A stretch of 21,223 nt of DNA, taken from positions 1 to 21,223 of the forward strand of contig UWSI01000025.1 of NCBI GenBank assembly GCA_900541895.1, in the 5' to 3' direction. Shown in pieces: positions 7,412 through 16,050 of the stretch (the first letter of the stretch is position 1; each line of letters begins with the position of its first letter). Origin of the DNA: an uncultured Actinomyces sp. Its GTDB lineage: Bacteria; Actinomycetota; Actinomycetes; Actinomycetales; Actinomycetaceae. The translations under genes were made by a program, and so were the position numbers. Below the pieces are notes generated by a model that searched no databases, had not been told where the DNA came from, and saw nothing but the letters and a program-made list of their open reading frames with translations.

Positions 7412-7933
7412 TTATCCATTTGGGTGACCGTATCGTCTCAAACTGCGTAGTTGGCGAGCATACTGTCCGCCGGGTTGACGAGGTTGTCCTTTATGGGACC
7501 AGATAAAGATTCGCGAGGCATCAAAAGTGCGTGAACACGCACCGCAAGAGGTGACCCGTCGGGGAGCTGAATATAGTTCCCGCCGTGTTCCGCAGACGGG
7601 GCATACTCCCACCCATGATGGCCGAGGCGAGGGCAAGTATGCCGATAAGCGCGCACTATCGGGGGCACCAAGTTGGCGAGCTTTCGCCTGCCAGATCGCA
7701 TCGTGATGATGTGAGGCGCCAACTAGAGCGTGGGCAATTTCGTGCAGGATGACTCCACGTACCGTTTCCGCATCGTAGAGGTCAACCAACGGCCCCGAAA
7801 GGCGAATTTCGCGAAGTGTATGGACGCATGCCCCCGCGCGTCTACGCGCACGATCAAATCGCAGCGACCAGTCTCTTAAACCGTGGTGATCCATTAATTC
7901 ACGTGCCATTGCGCGTGCGTCTTCACGCTTCAT
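7412..7933 (-). CDS. SprT-like zinc metallopeptidase domain protein
   Basis: A 173-residue protein of the SprT/Spartan-like family. It has the metal-binding HEIAH at 64-68, a further His-rich stretch (SHHHD, 74-78) that should give the third ligand, and a C-terminal zinc ribbon of Cys111/Cys114 and Cys130/Cys133. SPRTN in eukaryotes degrades DNA-protein crosslinks; the bacterial members are poorly studied, so substrate and role are open. The ATG overlaps the hrpA stop by four bases (ATGA), so the two are translated together. A basic C-terminal tail fits nucleic-acid binding. It is smaller than eukaryotic SPRTN but normal for the bacterial group. Confidence 0.87.
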   Translation of the reverse strand: MKREDARAMARELMDHHGLRDWSLRFDRARRRAGACVHTLREIRLSGPLVDLYDAETVRGVILHEIAHALVGASHHHDAIWQAKARQLGAPDSARLSAYLPSPRPSWVGVCPVCGTRRELYSAPRRVTSCGACSRTFDASRIFIWSHKGQPRQPGGQYARQLRSLRRYGHPNG

Positions 7934-10900
7934 ATGGCCTCGTGAAGACGATCAATCGCTGCCAACATGCGTTGAGGTGAAATCTTGCGCGCGGTCCCCA
8001 GTTCTTGCGCAAATAGAGAAACGCGCAGCTCCTCACGCATCCACAAAAGTTCTTCAAATGCACTGGCGTGGCGCGCGTTGAAAGGACGCGTATCCATGAG
8101 CTCGCGAAGTTCATTGAGCTCGTTATCGACCTGCGCTAGGGCCTGGACAGACCCCTCGTCACGTGCAAGATCGGAAGGTGAACGCAAAGCTTTACGGACG
8201 CGTAAAGATTGAGCCTGAATGTATCGCGGAAGGTTACGAAGGCGCTCAATAGGTGTTGCTGCAATGAATCCATCAAATACCAGGGAATGCGCGACCCTTT
8301 CGGCATCCTCGCGGAGTGCGCAATAGGCCCGTGCATCCGCAGTCGCAAGGGTATCTTGTAGCTGCGCCCAGGATTCCATCGCGCGCACAACGACTTCAAT
8401 AATCGAATAAACCTGGTCTTCGTGTAGATCCCTCACGCGCTGGGAAAGGTCGTCAAAGCTTGAGCGATTACGTACCGTCCATAGCCCTTGATTTCCGCTC
8501 AGAGATACCGTGAGCGTGCGCACGCTTGCCCACTGCGCATCTGCGATCAGAGCCTCGCTGCTTCGATAGGGAGTTGAGGTCAGCATGAGTGCCTCGCGTC
8601 CACTCCAACGCGTTGAGACGCGCTTGGTCGATAGCTGAACGCGGCGTAGGACGAGGTTTGCCACACCCAATCCGTGTTCACTTCTTGCCTGCGAAGCATT
8701 TGCCATGACACGCACACCTGCCAGCGGATTCTCGGGCTTCCCTTGGGGGACTAAAGCCGGGAATGCGCGAATTGTGAGCCCCTGTGCTTGAGATTCAATC
8801 GAGGGTGGCAAAGGGGTGGTCGGGAAATCCTCAAGATCGTCGGCGAAAAGTTCACTTCCGGGAGTGCCCTCGCTACCATCGATTGTTCCCGAGGCCGTCG
8901 CTTCCTTCCTTTGCGCGCGAGCTTTTTGCTCGCCAGGCGCAGTCCTTGAGTATCTCCCAGACTCAGGCTTTGGTTTCGCATCTGAGCGATGTGCACTGCG
9001 TTCTTGTGCTTCGGTCAATGCTTGGCGAACGGCCGTTCGCAATGCGCTATCGGTCGCACCGGCCAAGGTGCGTTTGAGATATCCCAGATCTTTCCCGCTT
9101 CCCAGTTCGCGTCCTTGACGATCGTGGACAACGAAGGTCATGAGCAGGTGATCGGGAAGTGCGTCGCGCATGGTGTGGATATCAGAATCGCTCAGGTCAA
9201 CGCCTCGCAGCTCACGGATTGCACGCGTGAAAAGTTCGTCGAAGGATGCCGAGTGAGTCTGTGCGGTAGCGGTGCGGGCTCCACCGGGATTTTGAGTGGA
9301 AGATTTCGGGGACCTATCAGAGCTTTGAACTGAGGAAGCTGCGGAAAGATCACGGCCTTGACCCCGTTCGTCTTTCGTTGACGTACTGGCCTTGGACAGG
9401 CGCTTATCGCTACGACCCTGACCTGTTTTCTGTCCCCATGCCGCTAGGCGCCCAAGAGCGGCGCTCAACGAGGCGGGATCTTTATCAGGAATAGCGCCAG
9501 CGGAACTCTCACCAGAGTGTGCGTGATCAGGCTCTTTGTGAGCACTTACTCGGCCGTCTCGGAAATCATCAATCCACGTGGCAAGGCTCTTTGCGACTTC
9601 GGGAGCGGGTGCAAGTAGGCGGCGCTTGGCCTTGGGAAGAGCGCGTATTGCCTCGGTGATGAGTTCTTCGCGCATACCCGGTACTAACCAATCGGTACCC
9701 TCATCGCTTACGCGACCCAAGGCCTCGACGGGAATGGACATCGAAACACCATCGCGCGGGGAGCCAGGGTGGAACTCATAGGACAGGGGAAGGCGAAGCT
9801 CTCCCTGCTGCCAATGGTTAGGGAAGCCCTCTCCGGTCTGGCCCAGGCCTCGAGGAAGAAGAAGCTCAGGAGGATAATCCAAAAGATGAGGATTCTGGCG
9901 CTTTTCGTTCTTCCACCAGCGATTAAAGTGCCCTGCAGAGATGATCGAGGCGGGGAGGAGATCGTCAAAGAAACGCTCCAGCGCCATTTCATCGGCGACG
10001 AGGCCGTGGGTGCGGCTGCGACGTTCGGTTTCCCGTGCCCGCTCGATCGCCTCGTCGTTGCGACGTTGGAAGGCATGACGCTCACGCCACTGACCCTGAA
10101 CCAGCGCGTGGCGGATGAACATTTCACGAGCGAGCTCGGCAGCGGTGATTGGGCTTTGCTGGGCGATCGCAAAAGGAGAATCTGTGGGAACAGCGCCTCG
10201 GATTGACCCCAGGGGAGTAGATCCCAGTCGTCCCAGCAACACCGAGTGGTCTGCGATCAATGTCAGCCCGTAGAGCATCACTTTTTCTTGAACGTACGCC
10301 GCGCCCCGCGAAGAATTCCACGTGGGTTCGGAATAGACATGGTTGAGTAGGTCTTTTGCCAATGGCTCGACCCATTCGGGGCGAATACGGGCGACCGTAC
10401 GTGCAAAGAGTCGCGAGGTCTCAACCAATTCCGCGGTCATCACCCAATCGGGATGGCCAGTGATTCCCGAACCAGGCCAAATGGTGAAGTGAGTGCCTCG
10501 GCTACCCGTATAGTCTCGAGTTGCCGGATCCCACGCGCCCAGACTGGAGAGAAGACCAACGAGGATCGAACGGTGAATATCGTCGGTGTCGACCGCGCTG
10601 GTTGAGCGCGTGAAGGCAACTGCAGCCTTCGCTGCGGCGTCCGCAATTCCCGTACGTGATGCCTGCTCGACTACATCACCCGCTGAAGGCATCCCCAGTG
10701 GCTCGGTGTTGATGCCGATGCTGCGGGCCATATCGCGCAGCTGGTGGGCGATATCGCGCCACTCGCGGAAACGCAGGTAGTGAATGAATTCTGCCCGGCA
10801 CATACGTCTAAACGCGCTACCTGAAAGATCGCGCTGTTGGACGTGCAGGTAGCGCCATAAATTGAGGTAGGTCAAGAAATCGGAGTGGGAGTCAGCAAAA

Positions 10901-12771
10901 CGCGCGTGTGCCGTATCTGCAGCTTCTTGGTGTTCCAGTGGGCGCTCGCGGACATCCTGAATCGATAGCGCAGCAACGATCACTAAAATTTCCGACGCGC
11001 ATCCTGATTCATGCCCAGCGATCAGCATGCGGCCCAGGTGCGGATCGATGGGAAGGCGAGCTAAGTCGCGACCAATGCGTGTGAGCTCAAGTCCTTGGTT
11101 TCCCTGTGCCAGCGCGGAAGAATCGGAGTTCTTTGACGAATCCAGCGGGCGCAGTGCCCCGATTTCAATGAGCTGATTGATGCCATCGCGGATCGCTCGC
11201 GAGTCCGGCGCATCGACGAAGGGGAAAGACGCAACGTCTCCCAACCCTAAAGCGCTCATCTGTAAAATGACCGAGGCCAGCGAGGTACGCAAGATTTCCG
11301 GCTCGGTGAAGTCTGGCCTCGATGCGAAATTATCAGCGGAATACAGGCGAATCGCGATACCGTCCGCAACGCGTCCGCAACGTCCAGAACGCTGATTTGC
11401 GCTGGCCTTTGAAATCTCTTCGATGGGTAGGCGCTGAACCTTGGTCTTATTGGAATAGCGCGAAATTCGCGCCATTCCCGGATCGATCACGTAGCGGATC
11501 CCCGGAACCGTCAGCGAGGTTTCAGCGACGTTTGTCGCCAGAACAATGCGCCGATGGCTGTGTTCCTCAAAAATCCGGTGTTGTTCCGCGGAGCTGAGGC
11601 GCGCAAATAGGGGCAAAATTTCGATATCTGCGGGGCTCTTCGAGTGCGAGATATCCCTGGGCGCGCGGTTGCCCAGGTGATCGCGCAACGCCTGTTCGGT
11701 ATCACGGATATCGCGCTCACCGGGAAGAAATACCAAAATATCCCCCGGGCCCTCGCTGCATAGCTCATCGACCGCATGGCAAATTGCGGTTTCGACGTCG
11801 ATGTCTTGACCCGCGCCGTAGCCCTCCAGAGCAAGGGGATCATCTGGGTCCTCTAAAACCAGTTGTTCGACGCCGCTTCCAGTGCTTTCTTCCTCGATTG
11901 CCGAGGCCGTGGCCGGGCTGCTTTCAGCGGGCTGAGCATCGGGGGACGTGCTTGAGGAGGAATAGGAAGCCGGGGTGTCGGCGGCAAGGGGACGGTAGCG
12001 GATTTCAACCGGGAAAGTACGACCCGAAACCTCAATGACCGGTGCGGCTTCAATGAGCGTTCCCTGTCCAATCGGACCGTTCCATCGACCGAAGTGGCGC
12101 GCGAAACGATCCGAGTCAATGGTCGCTGACGTGATGATGACCTTGAGGTCGGGGCGCAAGGGGAGCAAGCGCGCAAGGTAGCCCAAGATGAAATCGATGT
12201 TTAGGCTGCGTTCGTGGGCCTCGTCGATGATCAGGGTGTCATAGCGACGCAGCATTGGGTCCGATTGAATTTCTGCCAACAAAATACCGTCGGTCATGAG
12301 TTTGACCAAAGTGGTGGGACCGACCTCATCGGTGAATCGCACCTGGTAGCCGACGACCTCGCCGGGCTCTTTGCCCACCTTTTGGCCAAGCTCAGCGGCA
12401 ATGCGCTCTGCAACCGAACGCGCTGCAATACGGCGAGGCTGGGTGTGCCCGATCATGCCGCCTACGCCTCGGCCTAATTGAAGGCAAATCTTTGGGATCT
12501 GCGTGGTTTTTCCCGAGCCGGTTTCGCCGGAGATGATGACAACCTGATGCTGCGAAATTGCCTGTGCAATTTCGTCACGTCTTGCGCTGACCGGAAGATC
12601 GGGGAAAGAAATCAGTGGAATCGCAGCGGCCCGAGCAGCAAGCTGTTCGGGTGTGAAAGGGCGGAAAGGCGCGGATGCATGAGGGGAGCGACCCCTGCGT
12701 GAATGTGCGCGCCGGCGCCTTGGCTGCGATGAAGTGGACACCCCTTCAGGGTAACGAAGAACTTTCGCCAC
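7930..12771 (-). CDS. hrpA: ATP-dependent RNA helicase, HrpA type (DEAH box)
   Basis: A DEAH-box helicase that uses ATP to remodel RNA; in E. coli HrpA is linked to mRNA processing and rescue of stalled ribosomes. The 1613-residue chain carries Walker A GETGSGKTT at 82-90, DEAH at 183-186, SAT at 215-217 and motif VI QRSGRCGR at 460-467, then the helicase-associated and OB-fold domains, and the long C-terminal region typical of HrpA. E. coli HrpA is about 1300 residues. The extra length comes from Ser/Pro/Glu-rich insertions at about 265-325 and again in the C-terminal half, which look disordered. The start is GTG at 12771 with no clear ribosome binding site; a GTG 30 bases in (12741) is an alternative. 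It follows the hydrolase gene by 15 bases and overlaps the SprT-like gene. Confidence 0.95.
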   Translation of the reverse strand: MAKVLRYPEGVSTSSQPRRRRAHSRRGRSPHASAPFRPFTPEQLAARAAAIPLISFPDLPVSARRDEIAQAISQHQVVIISGETGSGKTTQIPKICLQLGRGVGGMIGHTQPRRIAARSVAERIAAELGQKVGKEPGEVVGYQVRFTDEVGPTTLVKLMTDGILLAEIQSDPMLRRYDTLIIDEAHERSLNIDFILGYLARLLPLRPDLKVIITSATIDSDRFARHFGRWNGPIGQGTLIEAAPVIEVSGRTFPVEIRYRPLAADTPASYSSSSTSPDAQPAESSPATASAIEEESTGSGVEQLVLEDPDDPLALEGYGAGQDIDVETAICHAVDELCSEGPGDILVFLPGERDIRDTEQALRDHLGNRAPRDISHSKSPADIEILPLFARLSSAEQHRIFEEHSHRRIVLATNVAETSLTVPGIRYVIDPGMARISRYSNKTKVQRLPIEEISKASANQRSGRCGRVADGIAIRLYSADNFASRPDFTEPEILRTSLASVILQMSALGLGDVASFPFVDAPDSRAIRDGINQLIEIGALRPLDSSKNSDSSALAQGNQGLELTRIGRDLARLPIDPHLGRMLIAGHESGCASEILVIVAALSIQDVRERPLEHQEAADTAHARFADSHSDFLTYLNLWRYLHVQQRDLSGSAFRRMCRAEFIHYLRFREWRDIAHQLRDMARSIGINTEPLGMPSAGDVVEQASRTGIADAAAKAAVAFTRSTSAVDTDDIHRSILVGLLSSLGAWDPATRDYTGSRGTHFTIWPGSGITGHPDWVMTAELVETSRLFARTVARIRPEWVEPLAKDLLNHVYSEPTWNSSRGAAYVQEKVMLYGLTLIADHSVLLGRLGSTPLGSIRGAVPTDSPFAIAQQSPITAAELAREMFIRHALVQGQWRERHAFQRRNDEAIERARETERRSRTHGLVADEMALERFFDDLLPASIISAGHFNRWWKNEKRQNPHLLDYPPELLLPRGLGQTGEGFPNHWQQGELRLPLSYEFHPGSPRDGVSMSIPVEALGRVSDEGTDWLVPGMREELITEAIRALPKAKRRLLAPAPEVAKSLATWIDDFRDGRVSAHKEPDHAHSGESSAGAIPDKDPASLSAALGRLAAWGQKTGQGRSDKRLSKASTSTKDERGQGRDLSAASSVQSSDRSPKSSTQNPGGARTATAQTHSASFDELFTRAIRELRGVDLSDSDIHTMRDALPDHLLMTFVVHDRQGRELGSGKDLGYLKRTLAGATDSALRTAVRQALTEAQERSAHRSDAKPKPESGRYSRTAPGEQKARAQRKEATASGTIDGSEGTPGSELFADDLEDFPTTPLPPSIESQAQGLTIRAFPALVPQGKPENPLAGVRVMANASQARSEHGLGVANLVLRRVQLSTKRVSTRWSGREALMLTSTPYRSSEALIADAQWASVRTLTVSLSGNQGLWTVRNRSSFDDLSQRVRDLHEDQVYSIIEVVVRAMESWAQLQDTLATADARAYCALREDAERVAHSLVFDGFIAATPIERLRNLPRYIQAQSLRVRKALRSPSDLARDEGSVQALAQVDNELNELRELMDTRPFNARHASAFEELLWMREELRVSLFAQELGTARKISPQRMLAAIDRLHEAI

Positions 12772-12786
12772 AGCTGGGTGTGTACG

Positions 12787-13566
12787 TTACTGGCGGAACT
12801 CCCCACTGGGCTCTGCCCACAGATGCGCCCACTCAAGCGCGGCCTCGAGAAGGATTTCTGGATGTTCACCGGCACCAAAACGGGTATCGTGAACCATTTC
12901 AACCCGAGAGCCGTCGGGAAGACGGTGGAAAGCGTCGCGCGTCAGATCAACCAGACCCAAATCGATATCGTCGGCATCGTGGAGGATGAATGCAGGTGCG
13001 CCCTTCGGATCGATGATTGAAGAATCGACCATGGAAAGATCGGCCAGCGTCTGCTTGGAGATCGTGAAAAATTCGCGAGGCCCATCGGAGTCGTCCGGGA
13101 TCCGGGTTTGGCCGGTGTGCTCCAATTCGTCTAGTTGGCTATTGGAAAAAATTGCACTCCAGTCGTAGGAGAGCGGGCCAAGTACCGGAGCAGAAAGAAA
13201 CAGCGCGGTCGCATGAATCAGGTGCGCGGCAAGTGCAGTAACCGAGCCAAAAGAGTGACCGTGAATAATCTGGTGGGTGAAACCCTGATCGGCAAGCCAG
13301 CCCGATGCAGCCTGGAGGTCCTCGATCTGAGACTCGCGCGTAATCACCTCGTCATCGGAGCGTCCATGCCCCGAGTAATCGAATTGGAGTGTCGCGTACC
13401 CGGCCTTGCGATAGGCGCGGGCGAGCTCATCGTAGTGTCCACCCGAGTGTTCATCTGCAAGAAAAGAATGCGAAAACAGGACAGCGGCGTCCCGTGAATC
13501 TACGGGCTGAACGAAAGTTCCCGACAGGGTGATCCCTCGGGGTGTGTTCATACGTACTTCGCTCAT
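12787..13566 (-). CDS. Alpha/beta hydrolase
   Basis: A 259-residue serine hydrolase of the alpha/beta fold, cytoplasmic, with no signal peptide. The nucleophile elbow is GHSFGS with Ser105. The oxyanion region is SHSFLADEHS (32-41), and YSGHGRSDD (64-72) marks the loop after strand 4. Acid and base are likely an Asp in HDADDID and the His of GAGEHPEI. The substrate is not evident; an esterase or acyl-hydrolase is the usual guess. GGAGG lies only 1 base before the ATG at 13566, too close for normal use, and the ATG at 13551 (residue 6) lies 16 bases from it, so the real start is uncertain. It heads the minus-strand run with hrpA. Confidence 0.85.
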   Translation of the reverse strand: MSEVRMNTPRGITLSGTFVQPVDSRDAAVLFSHSFLADEHSGGHYDELARAYRKAGYATLQFDYSGHGRSDDEVITRESQIEDLQAASGWLADQGFTHQIIHGHSFGSVTALAAHLIHATALFLSAPVLGPLSYDWSAIFSNSQLDELEHTGQTRIPDDSDGPREFFTISKQTLADLSMVDSSIIDPKGAPAFILHDADDIDLGLVDLTRDAFHRLPDGSRVEMVHDTRFGAGEHPEILLEAALEWAHLWAEPSGEFRQ

Positions 13567-13658
13567 ACCTCCACGGTACTGGTTTCATAGAAGATGTGAA
13601 ATACCCCGTCTCATAACGTGCGAAAAGGTAAACAAGTGGCGTGTTACTTTGGGGAACT

Positions 13659-13669
13659 ACTAGGCTAGT
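13659..13669. promoter_or_regulatory. Palindrome upstream of the small glycine-rich protein
   Basis: ACTAG-G-CTAGT is an 11-base palindrome followed by a T-run, 65 bases before the next start. It lies in the spacer shared with the divergent hydrolase gene. It may be an operator, and no clear promoter pair was found beside it. Confidence 0.25.
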
Positions 13670-13734
13670 TTTTATTCGATAGTCACCATCGCACACCGGC
13701 GCGTACGCGCCTGATAGCACAAGAAAGACGCATC

Positions 13735-14025
13735 ATGGGAACGAAAATGGGAATCGCTGTCGGTTTCGGGATCGGCTACGTGCTGGGGACCCGAGCGGGG
13801 CGTGAACAATACGCGCGAATTTGTGCGTGCGCGGGAAAGCTCCGTCGCTTCCCGTTGATCGCTCGTCCTCTAGATGCTGCCGGTGAAAAAATGTCTGCGC
13901 TTGTGCGCACCCAGGGTGAGAAGGTCACGGATAAAGTTGCCGACGCGGTGAAGGAACGACTCTTCCGCATGCCGGCCGCCGAACCGGAGATTACCGAAGA
14001 TGATCTACCAACCTACGCGGGCTGA
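13735..14025 (+). CDS. Small conserved actinobacterial protein, YtxH-like
   Basis: A 96-residue protein. Its N-terminus, GIAVGFGIGYVLGTRAGREQ (6-25), is a glycine-rich stretch of the kind seen in YtxH-like small actinobacterial proteins that associate with the membrane, followed by a helical, charged tail with an AVKERLF segment. Function is unknown. AAGAAAG in front of the ATG at 13735 is a fair ribosome binding site. The iron exporter gene follows after 18 bases, so the two are probably one transcript. It could be a membrane-attached accessory protein, though nothing in the sequence proves this. Confidence 0.65.
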   Translation: MGTKMGIAVGFGIGYVLGTRAGREQYARICACAGKLRRFPLIARPLDAAGEKMSALVRTQGEKVTDKVADAVKERLFRMPAAEPEITEDDLPTYAG

Positions 14026-14043
14026 GGCGCGGGCGCATTCACA

Positions 14044-15192
14044 ATGACTGATTCCCATCACACTGAAAAGCAAGCTTCGCGCGCGCAGATTCGACGTTGG
14101 CGCCGCTACCTGGCCGAAGAACGCATGGAGGCGCATACCTATCGCGCACTTGCTGAACGTCGGACGGGCGAAGAACGTCAGGTACTCCTTGGCCTTGCCG
14201 AGGCCGAGGGTCGCCATGAGGAGTATTGGCTATCTCTGCTGGGGGAGCACGCACTTCCCGCACCGCATCCTCCGCTTCGTACCCGAATTTCATCTGCACT
14301 GGCCTACATGTTCGGGACGATTTTTATTCTGGCGATGGCCCAACGAACCGAGGAACGTTCCTCATATGATGACGACGCTGACGTTCCAGCGGCGATCGCT
14401 GCCGATGAGCGTCTGCATGTCGAGGTTGTTCGTTCACTTGCACAGCGTTCCCGTGAATCCCTAGCGGGTACTTTCCGGGCTGCGGTCTTTGGGGTGAACG
14501 ATGGTTTGGTATCAAACCTTGCGTTGATTCTGGGAGTCGTTGGTGCGGGACTGAGCTCGCAAGCGATTTTGACGACGGGAGTTGCTGGTCTGCTTGCGGG
14601 TGCAATGTCCATGGCTGCCGGTGAATGGGTCAGCGTGAGTTCTCAGCGCGAGCTATTGGACGCATCGATTCCAGATCCCGGTGTTGATAACACTTTGAAT
14701 GAAGTCGATGTCGATGCCAATGAATTGGCACTGCTTTTCCGCGCTCGCGGGGAAGATGAGGAAAGCGCGAAGGCACACGCAGCAGATGTCTTCGCAAAAC
14801 TTGCAAAATCTGATCGTCGTTCGGGTGGTAATGCCGCTCCAAGTACAGATGGCACAGAGCGACGCCCCATCTTTTCAGCGTACAAGGATGAAGATGCGGG
14901 AGCTAGCGAAGAGATCGGTACCCCGGCGCGTGCGGCGGCCTCGTCCTTTATTTGTTTCGCTCTCGGCGCTCTTTTGCCCTTGATTCCCTATATTTTCAGG
15001 CTTGATGGATTGTTTGCCGCGGGAATTTCGGTTGTCCTTGTCGGTATTGCGCTCATGTTTACCGGTGGAATTGTTGGTGTGCTTTCGGGTCTTGCACCCG
15101 CCCCGCGTGCTTTCCGTCAGCTGGCAGTTGGTTTTGGTGCGGCCGGTGCAACCTACCTGCTGGGTCTTGTCTTCGGTACCAGCGTTTCCTGA
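14044..15192 (+). CDS. Ferritin-like/VIT1 fusion membrane protein (MbfA/erythrin-VIT1 type)
   Basis: Predicted iron (possibly manganese) exporter that senses or binds iron. The 382-residue chain has an N-terminal erythrin/rubrerythrin-like helical domain with di-iron ligands: Glu26/Glu29 (AEERMEAH), Glu55-x-x-His58 (EGRH) and Glu122-x-x-His125 (ERLH). This is followed by a VIT1/CCC1 membrane domain that begins near FGVNDGLVSN (149-158) and continues with AGAMSMAAGEWVS, three further membrane segments and an acidic loop between. The architecture is that of MbfA, which protects alpha-proteobacteria from iron and peroxide. Function in this organism is inferred by homology. The ATG at 14044 has only a distant GAGGCG, so it may be translated after its neighbour. 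Confidence 0.88.
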   Translation: MTDSHHTEKQASRAQIRRWRRYLAEERMEAHTYRALAERRTGEERQVLLGLAEAEGRHEEYWLSLLGEHALPAPHPPLRTRISSALAYMFGTIFILAMAQRTEERSSYDDDADVPAAIAADERLHVEVVRSLAQRSRESLAGTFRAAVFGVNDGLVSNLALILGVVGAGLSSQAILTTGVAGLLAGAMSMAAGEWVSVSSQRELLDASIPDPGVDNTLNEVDVDANELALLFRARGEDEESAKAHAADVFAKLAKSDRRSGGNAAPSTDGTERRPIFSAYKDEDAGASEEIGTPARAAASSFICFALGALLPLIPYIFRLDGLFAAGISVVLVGIALMFTGGIVGVLSGLAPAPRAFRQLAVGFGAAGATYLLGLVFGTSVS

Positions 15193-15198
15193 TCGGGG

Positions 15199-15214
15199 GC
15201 AGTCGCGCGACTGC
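15199..15214. repeat. 16-bp perfect palindrome between the iron exporter and TRIC genes
   Basis: GCAGTCGCGCGACTGC reads the same on both strands. It starts 6 bases past the exporter stop, and no T-run follows, so it is not an ordinary terminator. A protein-binding site or mRNA-end hairpin is possible. Confidence 0.4.
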
Positions 15215-15309
15215 GCTGCGCTGCGGAGGGGAATGGCCTCGCGCTTGATCTTGGCTACTGAGACTGCGCGTCCACAACCTTGGATTCTGTTGAGAGGTGG
15301 AAGACAATA

Positions 15310-16050
15310 GTGAGCGTGCTCGATACTCTCAATCAAACCTTGCCGGACCTGTTCCGCGTCATCGATCTTCTTGGCGTGCTCTTGAACGGGATCCTCGGCG
15401 GACGTATCGCGCGCATTAAACGTTTCGATGCCGTCGGCTTCATGGTCTTGGCCATCATGTGTGCACTGGCCGGTGGAATGCTCCGCGACATTATGCTAGA
15501 TCAAGGCCCGCCGGTGGCATTGACCGATCCTTTCTACCTAGGGACTGCACTGGTCGGTGCGTTGATCGCTATGCTCTGGCGCCTCGATTCTCGTTTCTGG
15601 CGGATTGCGCTGGTGCTGGCTGATGGAACCGTTCTGGGATGCTGGGCGGCCACTGGAGCGCTGAAGACACTGAATGCTGGCCTGGGAGTAGGACCGGCGA
15701 TTCTGCTGGGAATTATGACCGCCGTCGGTGGCGGCATGATTCGAGATATTTCTGCTGGGATGGTCCCGCAGGTATTTGGCGGAAATAATCTCTACGCAAC
15801 TCCTGCATTCGTTTCAGCGGCGATCATGGCTGCATTTGGCCACTCGGGCCTGGAACAAATTGGCATGCTGGTTGCGACGATTGTCGGGTCGAGTTTCACA
15901 GTACTTGCGCATTGGAGAAAGTGGCAGCTTCCTTCACATAATGATTGGACATTGACCATGACGGCAACGCAGCTGCGGGCACTCCTTCGGTTGCGTTCGC
16001 TTGATGAACGTGACGTCAAGAAGATTACTGAGGACAATTCGGATCAATGA
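15310..16050 (+). CDS. TRIC/UPF0126 family membrane protein
   Basis: A 246-residue membrane protein with two halves of about three segments each and the family marks GGMLRD (55-60) and GGGMIRD (140-146). The family is variously called trimeric intracellular cation channel-like or glycine transporter (UPF0126), so cation channel and small amino-acid transport are both possible here. The GTG at 15310 follows AGAGGTGG by about ten bases and is preferred over the frame's earlier start at 15280, which would put that ribosome binding site inside the coding region. Its stop overlaps the permease start (ATGA), so the two proteins are co-translated, and a transport partner is a reasonable reading. Confidence 0.9.
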   Translation: MSVLDTLNQTLPDLFRVIDLLGVLLNGILGGRIARIKRFDAVGFMVLAIMCALAGGMLRDIMLDQGPPVALTDPFYLGTALVGALIAMLWRLDSRFWRIALVLADGTVLGCWAATGALKTLNAGLGVGPAILLGIMTAVGGGMIRDISAGMVPQVFGGNNLYATPAFVSAAIMAAFGHSGLEQIGMLVATIVGSSFTVLAHWRKWQLPSHNDWTLTMTATQLRALLRLRSLDERDVKKITEDNSDQ

